Source of the DNA: an uncultured Aquincola sp.
Lineage (GTDB): Bacteria; Pseudomonadota; Gammaproteobacteria; Burkholderiales; Burkholderiaceae
NCBI GenBank assembly: GCA_937883885.1
Contig: CAKZXL010000255.1
Location: 1 to 5,578 of the forward strand
Length of the DNA: 5,578 nt
Direction of reading: 5' to 3'
Shown: positions 1-5,578 of the stretch, piece by piece
Position numbering within the stretch: the stretch's first letter is position 1
Layout of the letters: every line of letters starts with the position of its first letter
Made by a program: the position numbers and the translations under genes
The notes under the pieces: generated by a model
Databases searched by the model: none
What the model saw: only the letters and a program-made list of their open reading frames with translations
Told to the model about the DNA's origin: nothing

Positions 1-154
1 CTATGCGATGTGCGACGCGGTGCGCGAAAAGGCCGCCGCCTTCGGCGGCGCCGTCACGCGTGAAGCCGGCCCGGTCAAGGGCGGCAGCACCGTCATCGCT
101 TTCGTCACCGACCCGGACGGCTACAAGATCGAGCTGATCCAGGGCGGGGTCTGA
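1..154 (+). CDS. gloA: Lactoylglutathione lyase (glyoxalase I), C-terminal part only
   Basis: This is the last 50 codons of a gene that begins left of the window; the reading frame starts at base 2 and ends with TGA at 152-154. The residues closely follow E. coli Glo[12 protein letters not shown], then [17 protein letters not shown]. Glyoxalase I is a cytosolic metalloenzyme that isomerises the methylglyoxal-glutathione hemithioacetal to S-lactoylglutathione. The Glu in YKIELI (fragment residue 44) corresponds to the C-terminal metal ligand of the family (Glu122 in E. coli). The protein stops soon after this motif and lacks the short tail seen in E. coli. The gene converges on eda with a 29-base gap. 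The first metal ligands and the start are outside the window, so activity cannot be judged fully, but the family call is firm. Confidence 0.93.
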   Translation, partial: YAMCDAVREKAAAFGGAVTREAGPVKGGSTVIAFVTDPDGYKIELIQGGV

Positions 155-160
155 AGTTGA

Positions 161-196
161 CTTGAGGGTGCCGGAGCGAGATCTCAGCCCCTCAAG
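161..196. other. Inverted repeat at the gloA/eda convergent junction
   Basis: CTTGAGGG at 161-168 and CCCTCAAG at 189-196 are perfect 8-bp complementary arms around a 20-base loop. The loop contains the palindrome GAGATCTC (178-185). The right arm lies inside the last codons of eda and the left arm just after the gloA stop. There is no T-run after either arm, so this is not a canonical intrinsic terminator. It could form a 3'-end stem in either transcript. The pairing is seen directly; a function is inference. Confidence 0.4.
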
Positions 197-810
197 GCTG
201 TCGCACCCTTCGCCAGCTGCGTGATGCGGCCCCAGTCGCCGGCTTCCACTGCGTCGGCCGGCGTCAGCCACGAGCCGCCGCACACCTTCACGTTGGGCAG
301 CGCCAGGAAATCGGGCGCCGTCTGCAGGCTGATGCCGCCCGTGGGGCAGAACACCACATCGGGGAACGGGCCGGCCAGCGCCTTCAGCATCGGGATGCCG
401 CCGGCCTGCATGGCCGGGAAGAACTTGAGGAACTGCAGGCCATCGGCCTGCGCCGCCATCACCTCGCTGGCGGTGGCCACGCCGGGCAGCAGCGGCAGGC
501 CGGCGGCCTGGCAGGCGCGACCCACTTCGCTGGTGTAGCCGGGGCTCACGCCGAACACCGAGCCGGCGTTCTTGGCCGCCTGCGCATCGGCGGCCCAGCG
601 GATGGTGCCGGCGCCGACGATGGCATCGGGCACCGCCTTGGCGATAGCTTCGATGCATTGCAGCGCCACCGGCGTGCGCATGGTGACTTCCAGCACGCGC
701 ACGCCGCCGGCCACCAGGGCTTCGGCCAGCGGCACGGCGTCTTCCACGCGCTGCAGCACGATGACCGGAATCACCGGGCCATAAGAAACGAGGTCGAGGG
801 TGTTGTTCAT
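184..810 (-). CDS. eda: KDPG/KHG aldolase (2-dehydro-3-deoxyphosphogluconate aldolase)
   Basis: Eda cleaves 2-keto-3-deoxy-6-phosphogluconate into pyruvate and glyceraldehyde 3-phosphate, the last step of the Entner-Doudoroff pathway, in the cytosol. The 208-residue protein is one class I aldolase TIM barrel of usual length. Visible motifs are GPVIPVIV (11-18), RVLEVTMRT (38-46, with the catalytic-base Glu41 and Arg45), LKFFPA (128-133, with the Schiff-base Lys129), FCPTGGI (154-160) and GGSWL (178-182). These line up with E. coli Glu45, Arg49, Lys133 and Thr161 at a constant offset of four. I chose ATG at 810-808 because AAGGA (820-816) sits five bases upstream and the product matches the family N terminus. 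A TTG at 825-823 would add five residues and overlap the edd stop, but has no good ribosome site. The gene lies 11 bases after edd and is surely cotranscribed with it; no separate promoter is evident. Confidence 0.97.
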   Translation of the reverse strand: MNNTLDLVSYGPVIPVIVLQRVEDAVPLAEALVAGGVRVLEVTMRTPVALQCIEAIAKAVPDAIVGAGTIRWAADAQAAKNAGSVFGVSPGYTSEVGRACQAAGLPLLPGVATASEVMAAQADGLQFLKFFPAMQAGGIPMLKALAGPFPDVVFCPTGGISLQTAPDFLALPNVKVCGGSWLTPADAVEAGDWGRITQLAKGATALRG

Positions 811-815
811 GAAGG

Positions 816-820
816 TCCTT
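816..820 (-). promoter_or_regulatory. eda ribosome binding site, decides the eda start
   Basis: On the - strand, AAGGA is separated by five bases from the eda ATG. It begins two bases after the edd TGA (824-822), so ribosomes finishing edd stop almost on top of it. This arrangement favours translational coupling and argues for ATG 810 over the upstream TTG. Confidence 0.7.
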
Positions 821-821
821 G

Positions 822-2636
<1,815 letters not shown>

Positions 2637-2647
2637 GGCGGCGCCCC

Positions 2648-2685
2648 TGTAACTCGATACTCGATTCTTACGAAACAAGGTTACA
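2648..2685. promoter_or_regulatory. Inverted repeat TGTAAC/GTTACA spanning the edd promoter, candidate operator
   Basis: TGTAAC (2648-2653) and GTTACA (2680-2685) are perfect 6-bp inverted arms separated by 26 bases, so their centres are 32 bases apart, about three helical turns. One arm lies just downstream of the predicted edd -35 box and the other just past the predicted start of transcription. Between them, ACTCGAT is repeated in tandem (2652-2658 and 2659-2665). The half-sites resemble the TGTAA/TTACA arms that I recall for the HexR regulator of Entner-Doudoroff genes in gammaproteobacteria, but the spacing differs. The regulator is therefore unknown. Confidence 0.35.
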
Positions 2686-2692
2686 TCGTCAA
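2664..2692 (-). promoter_or_regulatory. Candidate sigma-70 promoter of edd-eda
   Basis: On the - strand, TTGACG (2692-2687) is followed after 17 bases by AAGAAT (2669-2664), matching the -35 and -10 consensus at 5/6 and 4/6 positions. Transcription would begin near 2657, giving a leader of about 20 bases that includes the AGGGG ribosome site before the edd ATG. The region is clearly AT-richer than the flanking genes. This is prediction from sequence only. Confidence 0.55.
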
Positions 2693-2708
2693 ATCAACTT
2701 CGTTTGAC
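2688..2708. promoter_or_regulatory. 21-bp palindromic element GTCAAA-N9-TTTGAC
   Basis: GTCAAA (2688-2693) and TTTGAC (2703-2708) are perfect 6-bp arms around nine bases, a normal size for a dimeric repressor or activator site. The left arm overlaps the predicted edd -35 box. The right arm contains TTGACC, a possible + strand -35 box for chaC, although no convincing -10 follows at 16-18 bases. Part of the symmetry may simply reflect two back-to-back -35 boxes. Confidence 0.35.
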
Positions 2709-2741
2709 CATGTATCGGCTCTGTCATCATCTCGCCCTGTG

Positions 2742-3416
2742 ATGGACGACCCTCGCCACGCCCAGCCCTTGCCCGCGTCCGGCAGCGATGCAGAGGCCGG
2801 CGCACCGGCCGAGTTGCCGCGGTGCCGGCCTTCGGCAAGCCGCGATCCCAAAGCGATGTTGCAGGAGGTGCGCCGCCGGTGGACCCCGACCGAAGACCTC
2901 TGGGTGTTCGGCTACGCCTCGCTGATCTGGCGCCCCGAATTCCACGCCGACGAACACCGGCCCGGCATGGTGCGCGGCTGGCACCGTGCGCTGCGCATGC
3001 GCTCCAACATCAACCGCGGCACGCCCGACAACCCGGGCCTGGTGTTCGCGCTGATGCCCGGCGGCTCCTGCCGCGGCATGGTGTACCGGGTGGCGCGCGA
3101 GCGGGCCGACGCCGAGCTGGAACGCCTGTGGGCGCGCGAGATGATCAACGGCGTGTACGACCCGCGCTGGCTGCCCTGCCTGACGCCGCGCGGCCGCGTC
3201 ACCGCCCTCACCTTCACCCTCAGCCGGCGCAGCCCCAGCTACACCGGTCGCCTGAGCGACGACGAGATGGTGCAGATCCTGCGCCGGGCGCGCGGCCGCT
3301 TCGGCACCACGCTGGAATACCTGTGCGAAACCGCCCGCTGCCTGGAAGAGCGCGGCATGACCGACCAGGAGCTGCGCCGGCTGATGGCCCTGGCGCGCCG
3401 GCACGACCTGGCCTGA
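2742..3416 (+). CDS. chaC: ChaC-type gamma-glutamylcyclotransferase (glutathione-specific)
   Basis: ChaC proteins split glutathione into 5-oxoproline and Cys-Gly in the cytosol. The 224-residue product has the family's gamma-glutamyl-binding loop VFGYASLIW (55-63), followed by RGWHRALRMRSNINRGT (78-94), GLVFALMPGGSCRGMVYRV (99-117) and LWAREMINGVYDPRW (129-143). Glu133 in the REM motif is the expected catalytic acid/base. The loop reads GYASL where E. coli has GYGSL. The first 45 or so residues look unconserved and rich in Ala and Pro, so the true start is uncertain. ATG 2742 is preferred as the first ATG, but no Shine-Dalgarno sequence precedes it; GTG 2739 and ATG 2856 are alternatives, and a leaderless mRNA is possible. 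It is divergent from edd, and its stop touches that of the convergent nucleotidyltransferase gene. The link to glutathione is from the family; substrate specificity is untested. Confidence 0.88.
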   Translation: MDDPRHAQPLPASGSDAEAGAPAELPRCRPSASRDPKAMLQEVRRRWTPTEDLWVFGYASLIWRPEFHADEHRPGMVRGWHRALRMRSNINRGTPDNPGLVFALMPGGSCRGMVYRVARERADAELERLWAREMINGVYDPRWLPCLTPRGRVTALTFTLSRRSPSYTGRLSDDEMVQILRRARGRFGTTLEYLCETARCLEERGMTDQELRRLMALARRHDLA

Positions 3417-4034
3417 TCACTTGCCCACCACCGCATGCTGCTGCTGGTGCCGCTGGGCCGCCGCGAAGTCTTCAACCGTGTCCAGGTCGATCAGCGCGCC
3501 GGCATCATCCACGTCCACTGCCTGCGACGGGTAACGCGCCACCAGGCGCCGCGCGCCTTCGTCGCCCTGCAGCATCACCAGGTCGGTGAACAGCTCGGCC
3601 GAAAAGCCCACCGGATGGCCGCGCCGGCCGGCGTGCTGCGCATAAGCCACCGGGTGCGTCTGCAGCGCCGAGGCCACCGCGGTGAGCGTGGAGGGGCGCA
3701 CCAACGGCATGTCGCCGGGCATCATCAACCAGCCCGGCGCATGCGGCCGCGCCTCCACACCCGCCGCGATGGAGCTGCCCATGCCCAGGCCGGGCTGGCT
3801 GTCGGCCGGCGGCAGCACCACCACGTCGCGGCTGGCCACCACCGAGCGGGCCAGCGGCTCCAGCGCTGCGGTGGTGACCACCACCACGCTCATCTGCGAA
3901 GCCACCACGCGGCGCAGCGTGCACACCAGCACCGGAGCACCGCCCTCGAACGGTTGCGCCAGCTTGTGCTGCGGCCCCTGGAAACGGCTGCCCCGCCCCG
4001 CGGCCAATACGATCACTGTCGGTTGCGACCTCAT
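3417..4034 (-). CDS. MocA/MobA-like nucleotidyltransferase (probable molybdenum cofactor cytidylyl- or guanylyltransferase)
   Basis: The 205-residue protein is a single Rossmann-like NTP-transferase domain. Visible motifs are the nucleotide-binding loop [12 protein letters not shown] (9-20), Lys24, [12 protein letters not shown] (82-93), the metal-binding region MMPGDMPLV (104-112), GRRGHPVGF (136-144) and, near the C terminus, DLDTVEDF (183-190). This pattern matches E. coli MocA, which attaches CMP to molybdopterin for xanthine-dehydrogenase-type enzymes, and its relatives. Length is normal (MocA 192). The ATG at 4034 is chosen because a strong AGGGAGGG lies seven bases upstream; an in-frame start at 4181 would add 49 residues unlike the family. 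No molybdoenzyme, xdhC or coxL gene is in this window, so the partner is unknown, and other nucleotidyl acceptors are possible. The C-terminal tail is rich in His and Gln. It is convergent with chaC with no bases between the stops and divergent from pdxH. Confidence 0.85.
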   Translation of the reverse strand: MRSQPTVIVLAAGRGSRFQGPQHKLAQPFEGGAPVLVCTLRRVVASQMSVVVVTTAALEPLARSVVASRDVVVLPPADSQPGLGMGSSIAAGVEARPHAPGWLMMPGDMPLVRPSTLTAVASALQTHPVAYAQHAGRRGHPVGFSAELFTDLVMLQGDEGARRLVARYPSQAVDVDDAGALIDLDTVEDFAAAQRHQQQHAVVGK

Positions 4035-4041
4035 GGTGCAA

Positions 4042-4050
4042 CCCTCCCTT
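4042..4050 (-). promoter_or_regulatory. Strong ribosome binding site of the MocA-like gene
   Basis: The - strand reads AAGGGAGGG, then seven bases, then the ATG at 4034-4032. This is the best Shine-Dalgarno match in the window and fixes the start against the longer upstream-extended frame. Confidence 0.75.
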
Positions 4051-4081
4051 CCTCGTCCGCGGCGCGAAATTGCTGCAGCGC

Positions 4082-4090
4082 GGTATAGCA
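4082..4090 (-). promoter_or_regulatory. Candidate extended -10 promoter of the MocA-like gene
   Basis: The - strand reads TGC followed by TATACC (4090-4082), the TGn plus -10 arrangement of extended -10 promoters, with 4/6 matches in the hexamer. No recognisable -35 box lies 16-18 bases upstream. Transcription would start near 4075, giving a leader of about 40 bases containing the AGGGAGGG site. It is a tentative call. Confidence 0.3.
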
Positions 4091-4136
4091 AGGATGGGAC
4101 CCCTGCGCGCCGACAGGTAGTGGGGCTGCTACGTAG

Positions 4137-4170
4137 GGCCCACCCCGTAAGCGCAAATGCCGGGTGGGCC
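4137..4170. repeat. Perfect 9-bp inverted repeat in the mocA-like/pdxH divergent region
   Basis: GGCCCACCC (4137-4145) and GGGTGGGCC (4162-4170) are perfectly complementary arms around a 16-base loop. GTGGG at 4120-4124 could instead pair with CCCAC at 4139-4143, giving a mutually exclusive smaller stem. No T-run follows on either strand, and the element lies between divergent genes, so a terminator is unlikely. It could be an operator, a REP-like intergenic element, or a 5' structure if pdxH transcription starts further upstream. Confidence 0.45.
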
Positions 4171-4194
4171 GGGCATGGCATCTGCTGTCGGCGC

Positions 4195-4200
4195 TATGCT
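4195..4200 (+). promoter_or_regulatory. Possible -10 box next to the pdxH start
   Basis: TATGCT matches the sigma-70 -10 consensus at 4/6 positions and ends six bases before the pdxH ATG. Transcription would begin at or next to the A of the start codon, giving a leaderless message. This fits the lack of a Shine-Dalgarno sequence before that ATG. No clear -35 box is visible 17 bases upstream, so the call is weak. Confidence 0.25.
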
Positions 4201-4206
4201 GGCGCG

Positions 4207-4848
4207 ATGGACATTTCACTGGCGGACCTCCGCAAGAGTTATGAACGGGCCGAGCTGGACGAAAACGCGTCCGACGCCGACCCGCTGAAGCAATTCGAAG
4301 CCTGGCTGCAGCAGGCGCTGAGCGCGCAGGTGCCCGAAGCCTCGGCGATGACGCTGGCCACCGTGGGCGAAGGCGGCCGGCCTTCCACCCGGGTGGTGCT
4401 GCTCAAGGGCTGCGACGCACGTGGCCTGGTCTGGTACACCAACTACGAGAGCCGCAAGGGCCGCGAGCTGGCCGACCACCCCTTTGCCGCGCTGCAGTTC
4501 CACTGGGTGGAGCTGGAGCGCGTGGTGCGCATCGAGGGCCGGGTGCAGAAGGTGGACGACGCCGAGTCGGACGCCTACTTCAACTCCCGCCCGCTCGATT
4601 CGCGCATCGGGGCCTGGGGTTCGCCACAAAGCCAGGTGATCGGCTCGCGCGCCACCTTGGTGGCCAATGCCGCCAAGTTCGGCGCACGTTACGCGCTGAA
4701 CCCGCCGCGCCCGCCGCACTGGGGCGGTTACCGGCTGGTGCCCGACCGCTGGGAGTTCTGGCAAGGCCGCAAGAGCCGCTTGCACGACCGCCTGCGCTAC
4801 CGGCTGGACGAAGCCGGCCAGTGGGTGCGCGAGCGGCTGGCGCCCTGA
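4207..4848 (+). CDS. pdxH: Pyridoxine/pyridoxamine 5'-phosphate oxidase
   Basis: PdxH is a cytosolic FMN enzyme that oxidises pyridoxine or pyridoxamine 5'-phosphate to pyridoxal 5'-phosphate, the last step of vitamin B6 synthesis and salvage. The 213-residue product matches the family (218 in E. coli) from [11 protein letters not shown] (7-17) to the C-terminal RLAP. Visible motifs: [11 protein letters not shown] (60-70, with FMN-contact Arg62 and substrate Lys67), YTNYESRKG (77-85), [14 protein letters not shown] (124-137), QSQVI (141-145), PPHWGGYRL (169-177) and [16 protein letters not shown] (183-198, with Arg191 and His193). The FMN-contacting Gln of the usual LERQV motif (E. coli Gln111, from memory) is Val106 here. 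The start at 4207 gives the family N terminus, but no Shine-Dalgarno sequence precedes it. The gene stands alone: divergent from the MocA-like gene, convergent with a receptor gene 28 bases on. Confidence 0.97.
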   Translation: MDISLADLRKSYERAELDENASDADPLKQFEAWLQQALSAQVPEASAMTLATVGEGGRPSTRVVLLKGCDARGLVWYTNYESRKGRELADHPFAALQFHWVELERVVRIEGRVQKVDDAESDAYFNSRPLDSRIGAWGSPQSQVIGSRATLVANAAKFGARYALNPPRPPHWGGYRLVPDRWEFWQGRKSRLHDRLRYRLDEAGQWVRERLAP

Positions 4849-4876
4849 CGGGCACCAGCGCGCCGCCCTCGTTCAG

Positions 4877-5578
4877 TCAGAACGCGACACGCACGCCCGC
4901 CGTCAGCGCCCGGGCCCCCAGCGGCGACAGGTCACGCACCGTGCGGATGGCCGCAGCGTTGTAGGCCAGCTCGTTGGTCACGTTGTCCAGCCGCACGAAC
5001 CACAGCGCATCGGCCTGCTGCAGCGGCATCTTCCAGGTGGCGAACAGGTTCAGCACCGTGGAAGAAGGCGTGGCCACGTCGGCGGCCGGCACCCGGTCCT
5101 GCCGCGCGGCGTGCACCACCGTGGCGCCGAGCTGCCAGGGGCCGCTGGCGGTGGTCAGGCCGGCGCGCACTCGCACCGGCGCCAGCCGGGCCAATGGCTC
5201 GCCGGTGGTCAGGTTGTCGCCGCGCACCATGTCGACGGCCGCGTCGGCATCCAGCGTCCACGGGCGGTTCAGCAGCCGGGTGTGGCCTTCCAGCTCCAGG
5301 CCGCGCAGGCGTGCGCGGGCCGCGGTGAAGGCGTATTCGGGCACGTCGTCGATCACGTTGCCGGTGGCGTCCAGGCCGATGTAGCGCGAAAAGCGCGTCT
5401 GGAACACGCTGGCCTTGAAGCGGTGCTCGTCCTGCTTCCACTCGGTGCCGAGTTCCAGGTGGCGGCTGCGTTCCACACCCAGCGTGGTGTCGCCGCGCTC
5501 ATAGGCGGCGGTGGCCACGTGCACGCCGTTGGCGTACAGCTCGTAGTAAGCCGGCGCCCGCTCGGTGGCACCGACCGA
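4877..5578 (-). CDS. TonB-dependent outer-membrane receptor, C-terminal part
   Basis: This is the last 233 residues of a TonB-dependent receptor whose start lies beyond the right edge; the frame is open to base 5578 and stops with TGA at 4879-4877. It covers the final strands of the outer-membrane beta-barrel. The fragment opens with ERAPAYYELYANGVHVATAA (residues 6-25) and continues RSRHLELGTEWK (37-48), alternating strand-like segments, LDNVTNELAYN, SPLGARALTAGVRVAF and a terminal Phe, the usual signal for barrel insertion by BAM. These motifs are typical of family C termini. The ERAP..ELYANG..ATAAYE and DLSPLGAR patterns resemble the ZnuD-like (zinc) group as I remember it, but the substrate cannot be set from this part: the plug and TonB box are outside. 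The gene converges on pdxH. Typical full members have 600-800 residues. Confidence 0.9.
   Translation of the reverse strand, partial: SVGATERAPAYYELYANGVHVATAAYERGDTTLGVERSRHLELGTEWKQDEHRFKASVFQTRFSRYIGLDATGNVIDDVPEYAFTAARARLRGLELEGHTRLLNRPWTLDADAAVDMVRGDNLTTGEPLARLAPVRVRAGLTTASGPWQLGATVVHAARQDRVPAADVATPSSTVLNLFATWKMPLQQADALWFVRLDNVTNELAYNAAAIRTVRDLSPLGARALTAGVRVAF

Noticed and set aside
2663..2678. A TTGT-N7/8-ACAA site, the HexR motif that I recall from Pseudomonas putida, near the edd promoter.
   Set aside because: ACAA is present on the + strand at 2675-2678, but no TTGT lies at the required distance on either strand.
4035..4181. A 49-residue N-terminal extension of the MocA-like protein.
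   Set aside because: The extension has no family similarity and bypasses the strong AGGGAGGG ribosome site before ATG 4034.
3682..4206. An in-frame upstream extension of pdxH that would make a 388-residue fusion.
   Set aside because: The extension lies antisense to the MocA-like gene and crosses the divergent intergenic region; PdxH homology begins at 4207.
4849..4876. A terminator between the convergent pdxH and receptor genes.
   Set aside because: The 28-base gap has no convincing hairpin and no T-run.
4877..5578. A specific zinc (ZnuD) or other named substrate for the TonB-dependent receptor.
   Set aside because: Only the barrel C terminus is present; the resemblance is from memory, and substrate cannot be decided without the plug, the outer loops and the neighbouring genes.

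Overview
This window is GC-rich, gene-dense bacterial chromosome. Codon choice and protein sequence suggest a betaproteobacterium of the Burkholderiales (Rubrivivax/Leptothrix/Roseateles-like, by recollection of family sequences and not by search). I find seven protein genes, five complete and one cut at each edge. I see no tRNA, rRNA, CRISPR array, transposon or phage gene.

Layout, left to right. (1) The last 50 codons of a glyoxalase I gene (gloA, + strand). (2) A compact two-gene Entner-Doudoroff operon on the - strand: edd (6-phosphogluconate dehydratase) then eda (KDPG aldolase), with 11 bases between edd's stop and eda's start. (3) A 105-base divergent intergenic region with a good candidate edd promoter and several short repeats that could be operators. 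(4) A ChaC-type gamma-glutamylcyclotransferase on the + strand. (5) A MocA/MobA-type nucleotidyltransferase on the - strand, whose stop codon directly abuts the chaC stop. (6) A second divergent intergenic region of 172 bases with a 9-bp inverted repeat. (7) pdxH (pyridoxamine/pyridoxine 5'-phosphate oxidase, + strand). (8) The C-terminal 233 residues of an outer-membrane TonB-dependent receptor (- strand), whose start lies beyond the right edge.

How the genes relate. Edd and Eda are consecutive enzymes turning 6-phosphogluconate into pyruvate and glyceraldehyde 3-phosphate. The others are single-gene units in alternating orientation: gloA|eda, chaC|mocA-like and pdxH|receptor converge, while edd|chaC and mocA-like|pdxH diverge. 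GloA and ChaC both involve glutathione (methylglyoxal detoxification and glutathione breakdown), which is at most a loose theme. The coding content looks ordinary; I see no new multi-gene system. The points most worth a second look are the edd/chaC regulatory region, the intergenic inverted repeats, possible leaderless starts, and one substituted cofactor-contact residue in PdxH.
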